Below, piece after piece: positions 52,565 to 62,425 of a DNA stretch of 64,000 nucleotides; position 1 is the first letter of the stretch; every line of letters starts with the position of its first letter. A model generated the notes under the pieces. That model saw only the letters and a program-made list of their open reading frames with translations. It did no database searches and was not told the DNA's origin. The translations under genes were made by a program, and so were the position numbers. The stretch is from UBA4615 sp044368415 (GTDB taxonomy: Bacteria > Pseudomonadota > Gammaproteobacteria > Burkholderiales > Burkholderiaceae_E), in NCBI GenBank assembly GCA_044368415.1, contig JBIPLJ010000004.1, positions 65,997 to 129,996 of the forward strand. Direction: 5' to 3'.

Positions 52565-53049
52565 CGCACCCCTCCGGTTGCGCGGGATCCGGCGGCTGCA
52601 TCGGCTCGCTCCTGGTAGAGCGCGTCCTCGTCGCGGTCGGCCGCGCTGCGCCGCTCGGAAACGTACCGCTGGCCGAGCACATCGAGCCGCGCCTGCTCGC
52701 GACGCCAGCCCGCGCGAGCGAGCGTCAGTGCCTGTCTGAGTCGTTCCATCTCGGTCTCCCACCAGCCCACATAGTCTCGCGCCTCGCGCACCGAGCGGAC
52801 GATGTCGGTGCGCCGCGCGTGCGCGACCGCCGTCCAGCGGACACGTTCGCCCGGGCCGATGCTGCCCAGCCACTCGTCGAGCGTACGGGATGCCGCACGC
52901 CAAACGCTCTCGATCTCGCGCGCCCGATCGTACTCGCGCTGACCCTCTTCGATCGCGTCGGCGGCGGCTCGCCAGGCCCGCTCGGCCTGGCCGGCGCGCA
53001 GACGGCGCAGCCGCAGCAGCGGCAGGTAACGTCGGGGGCGTGCGCTCAT
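52561..53049 (-). CDS. sctO: T3SS central stalk protein SctO-like
   Basis: 162 residues, almost entirely charged alpha-helix and likely an antiparallel coiled coil (AWRAAADAIEEGQREYDRAR; ETEMERLRQALTLARAGWRR), as in SctO/FliJ stalk proteins that couple the ATPase to the gate. Sequence of this family is poorly conserved, so the call depends on size, helical character and the position directly after sctN, with a 4-nt overlap on both sides. Confidence 0.78.
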   Translation of the reverse strand: MSARPRRYLPLLRLRRLRAGQAERAWRAAADAIEEGQREYDRAREIESVWRAASRTLDEWLGSIGPGERVRWTAVAHARRTDIVRSVREARDYVGWWETEMERLRQALTLARAGWRREQARLDVLGQRYVSERRSAADRDEDALYQERADAAAGSRATGGVR

Positions 53050-54368
53050 GCGGCGAGCTCGGCAAGTCGCCTCAGCGTCTCGGCAACGGCGCTGCCCTCG
53101 TCCGGCCGCTGCGCGACCAGCGCGCGGATCGCATCCAGCCGCTCGATCGCTGTGTCGGCGAGCGGATCGCTGCCGGACTTGTACTCGCCGACCTGCAGCA
53201 GGAACTCGATCTCGGCGTGACGCGCGAGCAGCGCGCGCACCCGCTCGGCGTCGGCGCGGTGCCGTGGGCCGGTCACGCGGGGGAACACGCGCGATAGGCT
53301 CTCGAGCACGTCGATTGCTGGGAACTGGCCGCGCTTGGACAGTGCGCGCGACAGGATCACATGCCCGTCTAGGATCGCTCGCACCTCCTCGCCCACCGGA
53401 TCGACACTGTCCTCGTCCTCGAGCAGCACCGAGTAGAACGCCGTGATCGAGCCGCGGTGGTCGTTGCCGGCACGCTCGAAGAGTCGTGGCAGCTCGGAGA
53501 AGACCGACGGCGGATAGCCGCGGCGAACCGCGGGCTCGCCGGCTGACAGTCCGATCTCGCGCAGCGCCCGCGCGAAACGGGTCACCGAGTCCATCATCAG
53601 CAGCACCCGCGCGCCCTGTGCGCGGAACCCCTCGGCGATCGCGGTCGCCGCATGCGCGGCGCGCACGCGCTCCATTGCCGGTCGTTCGGACGTCGACACG
53701 ACGACCACCGACCGGCGCAGCCCCTCCTCGCCGAGCGCATCGCCGATGAACTCCCGAACCTCGCGGCCGCGTTCGCCGATCAGCGCGATCACGTTGATCT
53801 CGCTGTCGCCATGGCGGGCGAGCATGCCGAGCAGCGTGCTCTTGCCGACGCCAGCCGGCGCAAACACGCCGATCCGCTGGCCAATGCCCACGGTCACCAG
53901 CGCATCGATCGCGCGGATGCCGGTGGCGAAGGTTCGATCCACCAGGCGGCGACGCAGCGGGTCGGGCGCAGGGGCGAACACCGGTGCGCGCGGCAGCGCG
54001 TCGGGAAGTGGCGGCCCGCCATCGATCGGCGTGCCGGTGGCATCGAGCACACGTCCGAGCAGCATCGGGCCGACCGGCACGGTCGGCATCATCGGGCCAG
54101 GCACCACCTCGGCCGAGGTCGACACGCCATGCAGCGGCGCGAGCGGTGCGAGGATCGCAACCCCGCGCGAGACGCCGATCACCTCGGCCGGGATGCGCAG
54201 CCCCACATCGCGGTCGACCACCTCGCACTGCTGGCCGATCCGCACCTTGAGACCGCCCACGCGCAGCGTCGCGCCCAGGGTCTCGAGCACGCGGCCGCGG
54301 CGCGGTGTGGTGTCGACCGCCCCCAGGGCGCGCAGCAGGGCTGGATCGAGCGAGGTCTGCTGCGTCAC
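53046..54368 (-). CDS. sctN: T3SS ATPase SctN
   Basis: 440 residues, F1-beta/FliI-like ATPase. Walker A is APAGVGKST (about 170-178), followed by VIALIGERGREVREF, Walker B VLLMMDSVTRFARALREIGL and the SAGEPAVRRGYPPSVFSELP signature that characterises the FliI/SctN group. ITAFYSVLLEDEDSVDPVGE is the catalytic/arginine-finger neighbourhood. It unfolds substrates and separates chaperones at the gate entrance. The GTG start overlaps the sctL stop by 4 nt. Confidence 0.96.
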   Translation of the reverse strand: MTQQTSLDPALLRALGAVDTTPRRGRVLETLGATLRVGGLKVRIGQQCEVVDRDVGLRIPAEVIGVSRGVAILAPLAPLHGVSTSAEVVPGPMMPTVPVGPMLLGRVLDATGTPIDGGPPLPDALPRAPVFAPAPDPLRRRLVDRTFATGIRAIDALVTVGIGQRIGVFAPAGVGKSTLLGMLARHGDSEINVIALIGERGREVREFIGDALGEEGLRRSVVVVSTSERPAMERVRAAHAATAIAEGFRAQGARVLLMMDSVTRFARALREIGLSAGEPAVRRGYPPSVFSELPRLFERAGNDHRGSITAFYSVLLEDEDSVDPVGEEVRAILDGHVILSRALSKRGQFPAIDVLESLSRVFPRVTGPRHRADAERVRALLARHAEIEFLLQVGEYKSGSDPLADTAIERLDAIRALVAQRPDEGSAVAETLRRLAELAA

Positions 54369-54991
54369 GGCGCGTCCTCCGGCAGCGGCCGGGCGAGCGC
54401 CCGGCGCATGGCACCGAGCTGCACCGCGAGTCCGGCCTCGACGATACAGTCCTCGGCATCGATCTCGCAGTCGAACGGCTCGAGCGCGGGATCGGGCAGC
54501 ACCTTGAGGACACGGGGTCCCGGTTGGCCGGCCGCAGGCGCCGGCAGCGCCGCGGCGACCGCAGGGTGCACGCGCAGCACGACCGGCCGCTCGGGGTCGA
54601 GACCGGCGAGCGCGTGCCGAGCCATCGCGGCGACCACCGTCACGTCGCCGAGTTCGCCAGCGATTCGGTCGATCACTGCGAGCGCGAGTTCGACGACCCG
54701 CGCTTCACGCGCTATCCGTTCGGCCCGCAACGCCGACTCGATACGCTCGAGCGCGGCGGCGATCCGTCCTTCAAACTCGCGCGTTGCGTCGTCGCGGCCC
54801 TGCGCGAACCCAGCCTCGCGCGCCGATTCGAAGCGGCTGCGGCTGCCCCGGATCAGGTCCTCGCGCAACGACTCGAGTCGACGCAAGGTGTCGATCGCAT
54901 CGCCGACCGCAGGCAACGCATCGGCCGAGATCACCGGCTCTTCGAGCTCGAGCGCAAGCCCGCCGGCGCGGGCAAGTACCAGGCGGGTCAT
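54365..54991 (-). CDS. sctL: T3SS ATPase stator/regulator SctL
   Basis: 208 residues, FliH/YscL type. A central helix with FESAREAGFAQGRDDATREF and ERIESALRAERIAREARVVE precedes a C-terminal globular part (VVLRVHPAVAAALP; DCEIDAEDCIVEAGLAVQLG), a pattern typical for this family. It binds SctN and SctQ. ATGA overlap with the sctK stop. Confidence 0.88.
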   Translation of the reverse strand: MTRLVLARAGGLALELEEPVISADALPAVGDAIDTLRRLESLREDLIRGSRSRFESAREAGFAQGRDDATREFEGRIAAALERIESALRAERIAREARVVELALAVIDRIAGELGDVTVVAAMARHALAGLDPERPVVLRVHPAVAAALPAPAAGQPGPRVLKVLPDPALEPFDCEIDAEDCIVEAGLAVQLGAMRRALARPLPEDAP

Positions 54992-55551
54992 GCGCAGACT
55001 CCCGATTCCGACGCGCCATGCTGCACCAGCATCCGCGCGAGATCCACCGTGCGACGCAGCGCAGCGGGATCGACCCCGTCGAGCACGTCAGTCGCCCCGA
55101 GTCGCCGCGCGAGTCGATGAACGAGTGCCGGCGGCAGCGGCGTGGCCCGCACCAGCACCTCGGCCCCGATTGCGCCAAGACCGGCGACCGGATCCTCCCC
55201 CCAATGCCAGTCGTCCGGGGGCGCCGCCGACGTTCGCAACGCGGCCAGCGCGGCCAGCCGGTCGGCACCGATGCGCGCCGCCAGCGGCTGCAGCACCCGG
55301 CCGTCGACCGTGCGGCGCAGCGCCTTCGCGCAGAACACCGCGCCGGCGAGCAGCGCCAACTCGGCCCGGGCCTCGGGCCCGGCGCGCACCCAGTCGGGCA
55401 GGCGGCCGACCCAGGCGGTATCCGACAGCCGCAGCGGCGGCGCGCCGGCGCCGGCCGCCGCTTCGGCGTGCGCCAGCAGCCGCACTTCGGTGCACCAGCG
55501 CCGACGCGCCTCGATGCCGCGGCGATCCGCGACCTCGCCCGGCCCGCTCAT
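54988..55551 (-). CDS. sctK: T3SS sorting platform protein SctK-like
   Basis: 187 residues, helical, with conserved tryptophans and LSDTAWVGRLPDWVR. Further on AVFCAKALRRTVDGRVLQPL and ARIGADRLAALAAL occur, similar to the SctK/YscK/HrpD group, including the basic RR near the middle. The family is divergent. Position between sctJ and sctL, with 4-nt overlaps on both sides, gives most of the support. No flagellar system has this gene, which supports a true T3SS. Confidence 0.75.
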   Translation of the reverse strand: MSGPGEVADRRGIEARRRWCTEVRLLAHAEAAAGAGAPPLRLSDTAWVGRLPDWVRAGPEARAELALLAGAVFCAKALRRTVDGRVLQPLAARIGADRLAALAALRTSAAPPDDWHWGEDPVAGLGAIGAEVLVRATPLPPALVHRLARRLGATDVLDGVDPAALRRTVDLARMLVQHGASESGVCA

Positions 55552-56360
55552 CGCGATCCGATCCGTGCCGGCGGCCCCGCGCGACGCAGCCGCAGCCCAC
55601 CGACGACCGCCGCCGCCAGGAGCATCGCGGCAAGCCCGGCGGCGGTCCAGCCGAGCCAGTTCGTGTCGCCCGCCGCCGCGCGGGCTGCGACCGGCGATGC
55701 GCCATACGCGTCCTGTGCCGGGAACAGCGTCACCGTCACGTTGTCGTAGGAAAGCCCTTCCACGCTGTTGACCACCAGCGCCTTGATCTGTCCGATGTTC
55801 CGGCTCATGTCAACTCCCGACCGGTGCTTGACCATCACCGAGGCCGACGCGGGCCGCGGCTTGTCGGCGATCGGATCGCGCTCGGGCACCGCGAGGTGGA
55901 CGCGCGCGACGACCACACCGTCGATCGCCGAAAGCGTGTTCGATAACTCCTGCGACAGTCCGTAGATCAGCCGCGCGCGCTCCTCGAGCGCCGACGAGAC
56001 GAAGCCTTCCTTGCGGAAGACCTGGCCGAGCGTCTCGAACTCATCGCGCGGCAGACCCGCTGCACGCAGCGTGTCGACCGACCGCGCAAAATCGCCGCGC
56101 ACGACCTCGACCGACCAGCTCGTCGAATCCCGGCTCCGCTTCTCGGCCCGGATGCCGGCCGACTGGAGTGCGGCGACCAGATCGTTGGCCTGCCGCTCGG
56201 TGAGCTTGCTGTAGAGCTCGGCCTCGTTGCAGCCGGCCAGCAGCGTCGCCGTCGCCAGCGCGGCCACGCATTGCGCGATCCGGCCCCGCGCGGTGCAGCG
56301 CCAACCGCGCTGCGGGATGGACACGGAGACGGCGGACATCGCGGTAATCGGAGGCGTCAT
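55548..56360 (-). CDS. sctJ: T3SS inner-membrane ring lipoprotein SctJ
   Basis: 270 residues. A long N-terminal signal ends in the lipobox LLAGC at about residue 44, then NEAELYSKLTERQANDLVAA. The two ring-building domains include DEFETLGQVFRKEGFVSSAL, LSQELSNTLSAIDGVVVARV and ASVMVKHRSGVDMSRNIGQI, all diagnostic. The C-terminal anchor is WLGWTAAGLAAMLLAAAVVG. The upstream ATG at 56360 is 20 nt after sctD. A later ATG (MSAVSVS) would shorten the leader. Confidence 0.95.
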   Translation of the reverse strand: MTPPITAMSAVSVSIPQRGWRCTARGRIAQCVAALATATLLAGCNEAELYSKLTERQANDLVAALQSAGIRAEKRSRDSTSWSVEVVRGDFARSVDTLRAAGLPRDEFETLGQVFRKEGFVSSALEERARLIYGLSQELSNTLSAIDGVVVARVHLAVPERDPIADKPRPASASVMVKHRSGVDMSRNIGQIKALVVNSVEGLSYDNVTVTLFPAQDAYGASPVAARAAAGDTNWLGWTAAGLAAMLLAAAVVGGLRLRRAGPPARIGSR

Positions 56361-56380
56361 GTTGGATCCATGTCCAGGGG

Positions 56381-57628
56381 TCAGAGGGTGAGCCGAGTGA
56401 TGCGGCCGTCGCGTTCGAGTTCGACGGAGTCATCGGCGATCTGGGCGATGCGATGGCCGCTGGGCAGGAACGCGCCCTCGAAGTAGCGCGATCCGTCGAC
56501 GGTCACGATGTAGCCGCCGCGGCCGTAAATGACGCTGACGACCCGCTTGCCGGGACCGCTCGGCAGGTCGCTGGTCGCCGCGCGCCGCTCGACCTCGCCC
56601 ACCTCGACGCTCAGGTCGGCGAGTCCGCGGACATCGCGTCGCACCGCGGCCTCGGCGCGAGCGCGCCGGTCGGCATCCGCCTCGTGTAGCCGCGCCCGGA
56701 CGACGCCGCGGCCGAGATGCCGCACCTCGGCGCGCACGCCGTTGAGTCGCAACACGTCGGCGACCTGCCGCGCGACCTGCTCGCCCGAGCTCACGTCGAG
56801 CTTTGCGTCGAGCCGGGCCGCACCGAGCCCGGCGGCGATCTGCGCACGGTCCTCGTCGCGATCCACCAGGCCCTCGACGCGCGGCGGGCCGGACGACTGA
56901 CGCTCGATCCGCAGGTGGCCGAAGCCCTCGGCGGCGAGCCACGCCCGGACCGGCTCAGGCGCGAGCGGCGCGGCCGACGCGGCCACCGAAGATCGGCTCA
57001 CCGATCCGGACTGCCCGGCGAGCCATCCCGCGAACGCGAGCACCGGCACCGCGGCGAGCGCGACCATCACCGGCCAGGTTGAAAGGCTCGGCAGGTCCCA
57101 CCGTGCGGCCAGCTCACGAAGGCTCCGCAGCCCCCACGGTGCGGCCACCTCATCGTCTTGCGCACCGGCACCAGCCGCATCGGCTCCACCCGGATCGGTG
57201 GCGGCTCGCGTCGGACTGCGCACGGCCCGGTGCGCAGCGGCGGATTCACGCGCGAGGCGCCGACAAGCCCGCCAGGCACCGGCTTCGTCGGGCCCGGCCG
57301 CGAGGATGCAGTCTCCGATCGAGAACGGCGCCCAACGCGGCAGCGAGACGCTCCGGCCGGCTTCGACCGCGACGCCGAACAGGCCGATCGAGCCCTGCTC
57401 GACTGTCACCCCCACGACGTCGTCCCGGTCCAGCGACAGGCGTGCCCGCACGCCGACGGTCGACGGATGCCGCAGCACGACGTCATTGTCGTAGCCGTGG
57501 CCGATCCGCAGCGCGCGGTCGACGTCGAGCCGCACCCGTGCGCCGGCGCGCGGGCCGTGGACGACCTCGAGCAGCAGCTCGCCGCGCCCGGCGGTCCGCG
57601 ACGGCACCTCCGCCTCATGCGTCAGCAT
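56381..57628 (-). CDS. sctD: T3SS inner-membrane ring protein SctD
   Basis: 415 residues. A cytoplasmic FHA-like domain (ELLLEVVHGPRAGARVRLDV; RIGHGYDNDVVLRHPS) is followed by a linker, one membrane helix around 190-212 (WPVMVALAAVPVLAFAGWLA) and periplasmic ring-building repeats (FGHLRIERQSSGPPRVEGLV; VARQVADVLRLNGVRAEVRH). The end IYGRGGYIVTVDGSRYFEGA is typical of the C-terminal domain. The ATG overlaps the sctC stop by 7 nt. The Ala-rich linker is longer than usual. Confidence 0.88.
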   Translation of the reverse strand: MLTHEAEVPSRTAGRGELLLEVVHGPRAGARVRLDVDRALRIGHGYDNDVVLRHPSTVGVRARLSLDRDDVVGVTVEQGSIGLFGVAVEAGRSVSLPRWAPFSIGDCILAAGPDEAGAWRACRRLARESAAAHRAVRSPTRAATDPGGADAAGAGAQDDEVAAPWGLRSLRELAARWDLPSLSTWPVMVALAAVPVLAFAGWLAGQSGSVSRSSVAASAAPLAPEPVRAWLAAEGFGHLRIERQSSGPPRVEGLVDRDEDRAQIAAGLGAARLDAKLDVSSGEQVARQVADVLRLNGVRAEVRHLGRGVVRARLHEADADRRARAEAAVRRDVRGLADLSVEVGEVERRAATSDLPSGPGKRVVSVIYGRGGYIVTVDGSRYFEGAFLPSGHRIAQIADDSVELERDGRITRLTL

Positions 57629-59589
57629 TCCGGCTCTCCCGGACCGCCGCAGGGGACGACGATGCGCCGGCGCGGGAACGGGGCGCCCGCCGCGGAGGGC
57701 GTCGGCGCGGCCGCCTGCGCCCGAGGCGGCAGCGCGAGGCGCGCCGGTGCCGGGGGCGGCAGCGCGGACGACGCGGGCGCGGCCGGCGCGGCCGGCGCGT
57801 CGAAACGCGGCGCGACGGTGGCCAGCGCGCGGTCGCCGGCGATCATCCGCGGCGAGATGAGGATCAGCCGCTCGATTCGCTGGCTGGTGTCGGTGTTGCT
57901 GCGGAACAGTGCGCCCAGGCCCGGCAGGTCGCCGAGCAGCGGCACCTTTTCGGTCTTGCGGTCACGAAGCTCGCGGGTCATGCCGCCGATCAGCAGGCTC
58001 TCGCCCTCGAGGATCAGCGCCTGCGTGTTGATCGTCGAGCGGTCGACGATCGGGATCGCGTCGACCGACTGGTCGGTCACGCGGCCGTCCTCGACGCTGA
58101 CCATCAGCTTGATCCGCCAGTTCTGGCCGTCGCGGAACACGTTCGGCGTGACGCGCAGCGAGGTGCCGGCCGACACGTTGAACAGGTCGACCTCCTCGCG
58201 GCCGGCGACCCGGACGTAGAAGGTCTGGTTGCTGTCGAACTGCGCCTCGACGTTCGACAGCGTGACCAGCTGCGGCCGCGAGACCACGCGAGCGGCGCCG
58301 TCGGCCGCGAGCGCGTTGATCCGCGAGATGAAGTTCGCGCCATTGCCCAGCACCGTCGAGACGAACATCCCCTGCCCGACTGGCGTGATCCGCTGGCCCG
58401 CCGTGAGCAGCAGGTCACCAGCGCTGCCGTTTCCGAACAGCACCTCGTTACGGCCGTTGACCCAGCGCCAGTTGATGCCCAGCTGCTCGAGCCGCGTGAC
58501 GTTCACATCGACGATCGTCGCCTCGACTTCGACCATCTGCGCCGATACGTCGAGTGCGGCGATCAGGCCTTCGTACATCGGCAGCCGCTCGACGAGATCG
58601 CGAACGATCACCGAATTCGAACGCGGATCGGCCTCGATGCGCGCACCGCCGATGTTGTTGACGACGAACCGCTGCGGAATGAAGAGGGTACCGTCCGGAC
58701 CGATGCCGGCCGCGGTGCGATTCGCGCCGGCCTCCACCGGGTCGGCCGGGCGTCCCGGCTCGGCCAGGCCCGTGCCCTTCAGTTTCGGCTGGGTCGGCGG
58801 CAACAACCGGTCGACCGCGCCGGCGCCAGCGGTGTCGTTCGACGCGAGCATCGAGCCCGGCGGCAGCTGCTGCGCGACGGTCTGGCCAAGACCGGTCGTC
58901 ACGCTGCGCAGCACGCTCGCCACCCCCGGCACCACCACCTGACGGCCACCGAACACCAGCCGCGTGTCCTGCGCCCAGGCATGGCGCAGCGTGAAGACGC
59001 GAAACCCGATCGGCCCCGTCGCCTGCCCCGAAAACGACCCCTTGGCGCGGGTCACGGCCGCCGCGGTGGAGACCCGCTGGCCATCGGCGCGCACGAGATC
59101 ATCCATCTGTTGGAGGAAGCGCGGGCCGCCGATCGCCACCAGCGTGCCCGCCTGGGTGATCCGCAGGGTGTTGCGCGTGTCCGGCAACCCGAGTTCGAAC
59201 GCGCCGGACCGGATGCGCGCCGCCTGGGCCACGTCGGACGAGTAGGTCCGGGTGCCGACCTCTGACGCGGGATAGACGTGGACCGCAGCGCCGTCGTAAT
59301 ACGCCGCGAACGAGAAGCTGCGGGTCAGGTCGCGCAAGATCGACTGCACGCTGCCATCGAAGCGGCCGTTGACCACGCCTTGCAACGCGGGACTGACCGA
59401 GACGGGCGCGTCGATGCTCGCGTACAGGTCCTGCAGGAACGCGGCGAGTGGTTGCTCACGGGCCACCAGCGACACCCGCCTGCCTGAGCCGGGATGCTCG
59501 CCTGCGGCAGCGGGGAGCACCGGCACGAACGCGGCGCAGAGCGCGGCGACCGCGAGCAGACGGGTGGCAACGGATCGAGTCGTGGTCAT
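57622..59589 (-). CDS. sctC: T3SS outer-membrane secretin SctC
   Basis: 655 residues. The signal peptide is RLLAVAALCAAFVPVLPAAA. N0/N1-type domains include REQPLAAFLQDLYASIDAPV and RKTL-like repeats with LVAIGGPRFLQQMDDLVRAD. The secretin core contains VEVEATIVDVNVTRLEQLGI and GESLLIGGMTRELRDRKTEK followed by VPLLGDLPGLGALFRS. The C-terminal extension is Pro/Ala-rich and ends with two Cys. A secretin inside the locus separates it from a flagellum. It lies 11 nt after sctV. Confidence 0.95.
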   Translation of the reverse strand: MTTTRSVATRLLAVAALCAAFVPVLPAAAGEHPGSGRRVSLVAREQPLAAFLQDLYASIDAPVSVSPALQGVVNGRFDGSVQSILRDLTRSFSFAAYYDGAAVHVYPASEVGTRTYSSDVAQAARIRSGAFELGLPDTRNTLRITQAGTLVAIGGPRFLQQMDDLVRADGQRVSTAAAVTRAKGSFSGQATGPIGFRVFTLRHAWAQDTRLVFGGRQVVVPGVASVLRSVTTGLGQTVAQQLPPGSMLASNDTAGAGAVDRLLPPTQPKLKGTGLAEPGRPADPVEAGANRTAAGIGPDGTLFIPQRFVVNNIGGARIEADPRSNSVIVRDLVERLPMYEGLIAALDVSAQMVEVEATIVDVNVTRLEQLGINWRWVNGRNEVLFGNGSAGDLLLTAGQRITPVGQGMFVSTVLGNGANFISRINALAADGAARVVSRPQLVTLSNVEAQFDSNQTFYVRVAGREEVDLFNVSAGTSLRVTPNVFRDGQNWRIKLMVSVEDGRVTDQSVDAIPIVDRSTINTQALILEGESLLIGGMTRELRDRKTEKVPLLGDLPGLGALFRSNTDTSQRIERLILISPRMIAGDRALATVAPRFDAPAAPAAPASSALPPPAPARLALPPRAQAAAPTPSAAGAPFPRRRIVVPCGGPGEPEC

Positions 59590-59600
59590 CGGGTGGGCAC

Positions 59601-61580
59601 CTAAGAGATCTGACCGTTCGGCGGGCCGACTTCGACCCGCCCTGCGACGTCGAGCTTCAGCGTCGGCATCAATTCGTGGAAGCTGAGGACCGTTACGTCG
59701 AATAAATCCGCCTCGATCAGTTTGCGCAGGTGCTGGCGCAGCTCGATCGTCGTCAGCAGGATGGACACGCCGGTCCGTCCGACTGTCGCCCCGACCGCCT
59801 TGACGATCTCGATCGCAACCGGCGGATCGAGCGCCAGGTGCTGGACCGAGCCGACCGTGCGGATCGATTGGCGCATGAAATCTTCTACGCCCGGATCGAT
59901 CAGCAGCACGCGCAAAGTGCCCTCGGGCGCGTGCCGATGCAGGATCTGCCGGCGCAGCGCGATCCGCCCCTGCTCGGTGAGCGTGTGCACGTCGGCCTCG
60001 CGCGAGTCGGGCTCGGCGAAGGTCTCGAGCAGGCCGCGCAGGTTACGCACGCCCACCTCCTCCTCGACCAGACGCTTGATGACCTCGGTCGCCTTGTGCA
60101 GCGAAACGACGCGCTGGGCGTCACGCACCAGGTCGGGCCAGTGCTCGGCGGCCTTCGCGAAGAGCCCGGCCACCTCCTGGGTACCGACGAAGAGCACGCC
60201 GTTGCGCCGCAGCGAGCCGAAGACCGCCGCAACGAGCGCCGCGGGATCGGCGGGAACGCCAGGCGTGCCGGTCGCCGAGGCGATCGGCACCTCCCAGGCG
60301 AGCAGCCGCCAGCCGCGCGTCGTCGAATGGGGATCCACATGGATGGCAACGCGCGGCAGCACCAGACCGATCCGCGACTGCAGGTCGCGCTGCACGGACT
60401 CGAGCTGCGCGGCGAGCTCGTCCATAGGCAGACGTCCCAGTTCCGCCCCGTTCAGCTCGAGCATCAGCGGCTGCATCGGCGCAACAACCACCGGCTCGAC
60501 CGGCACATCGACCGGATCGGCGACCGGCATCGGCTCGGCGACGACGACTGGGTCACGTCCGCCGCGCAGCAAACGCCCCAGCCGAGCTTCGAGTGCGGGC
60601 GTGAGCAGCACCCCGGCCAGTACAACCACGCCGCCGAGACCCGCGAAGACCGCGGCCGGAAAGCCGGGTACCACTGCGAGCAGCATGCACACGCCGCCGG
60701 CGACCAGCAGCACCCTGGGCTTGGCGCCGATCTGCTTGCGGATCGAGTCGCCGAGGTGACGGTCGGACTCGTCTGACTGGGTCCGGGTGACGATCAGGGC
60801 GGCGGCCATCGCGCCCAGGAGGGCGGGAATCTGTGCAGCCAGACCGTCGCCGATCGTCAGGATCGAATAACGATGCATGGCCGCCGTGAAGTCCATGCCC
60901 TTCTGCATCACGCCCACCGCGATACCGCCGACCAGGTTCACCAAGATGATGACGATCCCGGCGATGGCATCGCCCTTCACGAACTTCATCGCGCCATCGA
61001 GGTTGCCGTGCAGTGCGCTCTCGAGTTCGAGCGTGTCACGCCGCCGCCGTGCATCCGCCTTGTCGCTCAGGCCCGAGCGCAGGTCGGAGTCGATCGACAT
61101 CTGCTTGCCGGGCATCGCATCGAGCGTGAAGCGCGCCGAAACCTCCGCGATCCGCTCGGCGCCCTTCGCGATCACGATGAACTGCACGACCGTGATGATG
61201 ACGAAGGTGACCAGGCCGACCACCAGGTTGCCGCCGGCCACCGTGCGGCCGAAGGTCTCAATCACATGACCCGCATGGCCATCGAGCAGAATCGCGCGGG
61301 TGGTGGCGACCCCGAGCGCGAGGCGAAAGAGCGTGGTGAGCAGCAGCACGCTCGGGAACGCCGAGAACTCGATCGGCGAGCGGATGTAGATCGAGAGCAG
61401 CAACAGGCCCACGCCGCCGAGCAGACTGGAGACGACCAGCACGTCGATCGCCAGCGGCGGCAGGGAGACGATCATCATCGCGATGATCGAAATCACGACG
61501 CCGGCCAGCGCAATGTCGCTGTGGCGCGCGAACAGGCTTTCGCGGCCCGGCTGTCCGACGGCAGGTGCGCGCGCGCTCAT
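59601..61580 (-). CDS. sctV: T3SS major export gate protein SctV
   Basis: 659 residues, FHIPEP/FlhA family. About eight helices in the first half (ALAGVVISIIAMMIVSLPPL and following) surround the signature RSPIEFSAFPSVLLLTTLFR and SARFTLDAMPGKQMSIDSDL. The C-terminal cytoplasmic domain starts after about 340 and has DELAAQLESVQRDLQSRIGL, then VEEEVGVRNLRGLLETFAEP. It ends VEVGPPNGQIS. The nonameric ring receives substrates and chaperones. ATG 61580 overlaps the lytic transglycosylase stop by 4 nt. Confidence 0.96.
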   Translation of the reverse strand: MSARAPAVGQPGRESLFARHSDIALAGVVISIIAMMIVSLPPLAIDVLVVSSLLGGVGLLLLSIYIRSPIEFSAFPSVLLLTTLFRLALGVATTRAILLDGHAGHVIETFGRTVAGGNLVVGLVTFVIITVVQFIVIAKGAERIAEVSARFTLDAMPGKQMSIDSDLRSGLSDKADARRRRDTLELESALHGNLDGAMKFVKGDAIAGIVIILVNLVGGIAVGVMQKGMDFTAAMHRYSILTIGDGLAAQIPALLGAMAAALIVTRTQSDESDRHLGDSIRKQIGAKPRVLLVAGGVCMLLAVVPGFPAAVFAGLGGVVVLAGVLLTPALEARLGRLLRGGRDPVVVAEPMPVADPVDVPVEPVVVAPMQPLMLELNGAELGRLPMDELAAQLESVQRDLQSRIGLVLPRVAIHVDPHSTTRGWRLLAWEVPIASATGTPGVPADPAALVAAVFGSLRRNGVLFVGTQEVAGLFAKAAEHWPDLVRDAQRVVSLHKATEVIKRLVEEEVGVRNLRGLLETFAEPDSREADVHTLTEQGRIALRRQILHRHAPEGTLRVLLIDPGVEDFMRQSIRTVGSVQHLALDPPVAIEIVKAVGATVGRTGVSILLTTIELRQHLRKLIEADLFDVTVLSFHELMPTLKLDVAGRVEVGPPNGQIS

Positions 61581-62425
61581 GGCTCTACTCCAGTCAGCAG
61601 GGCGGCCCGGGTCGCTTCTTCACCCACCCGCGTCTGCAACCGACGGTACTCGGCGCGGACGTCTCGCACATAGGCCTGCGTCTCGGGAAACGGCGGCACG
61701 CGCCGCCCGTAGCGGCGCACCGCGCCCTCGCCCGCGTTGTAGGCGGCGAGCGCCAGGTCCAGGTCGCCGTCGAACTCGCCGATGAGCGACTTCAGCAGCG
61801 CTGCGCCAGCGGCGAGATTGAAGGCGTCATCGTGCAGGTGGCGCGGATCGGCAACGCCGAAGCGCTCGGCCGTGCCGGGCATCAACTGCATCGCGCCGCG
61901 CGCGCCCGCCGGCGAGACGGCGTCGCTGCGGTGTCGGCTCTCGATGTGAATCAGCGCATGCAACAGCAAGGGATCGAGCGCATTGCGCCGCGCGACCTCG
62001 TTGACACGCCTGTCGAGCCGGCGCATCTGCAGCGACAGCATCGCGGGAACCCCACCATTGCGCGGCGCGGCCGGTCGGGGGGGGGGATCGGTGTCAGGGG
62101 TCTCGGGCACCGACTCCGGTACGAGGTCGATTCGGATCACCGGCACTGGACTCGATTCAGCGGGCGCCGGAACCGACACCGGAAGGCCGGTCTGACAGTC
62201 GGAAAGCATGGACTGATACCGCGCCCGGGTTCTCTCGAACATGTCGGGATCGATCTTCGCGCCGCTGAGAATGCACTCGGCAGGCTCGGCAGGGCTGGAC
62301 GATGGAACGGTCTCGCACGCACTCAGCACGGTGCAGGCAGCCGCCGCGAAGATCACCGCACGGTGGCGGGAAACCCGCCGCTCGTCGGGACGTCGCACAC
62401 TTACATTGCGCTTAGAGGTAATCAT
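61577..62425 (-). CDS. Lipoprotein lytic transglycosylase of the T3SS operon
   Basis: About 282 residues. A basic N-terminus and hydrophobic stretch AVIFAAAACTVLSACE form a lipoprotein signal (lipobox LSAC). A Pro-rich spacer precedes the SLT domain: LLLHALIHIESRHRSDAVSP with the catalytic Glu, then GARGAMQLMPGTAERFGVAD and LALAAYNAGEGAVRRYGRRV. It would open peptidoglycan for the secretion apparatus. It is the first gene of the minus-strand operon and overlaps sctV by 4 nt. The start at 62425 has no clear ribosome site; a GTG about 30 nt downstream is possible. Confidence 0.88.
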   Translation of the reverse strand: MITSKRNVSVRRPDERRVSRHRAVIFAAAACTVLSACETVPSSSPAEPAECILSGAKIDPDMFERTRARYQSMLSDCQTGLPVSVPAPAESSPVPVIRIDLVPESVPETPDTDPPPRPAAPRNGGVPAMLSLQMRRLDRRVNEVARRNALDPLLLHALIHIESRHRSDAVSPAGARGAMQLMPGTAERFGVADPRHLHDDAFNLAAGAALLKSLIGEFDGDLDLALAAYNAGEGAVRRYGRRVPPFPETQAYVRDVRAEYRRLQTRVGEEATRAALLTGVEP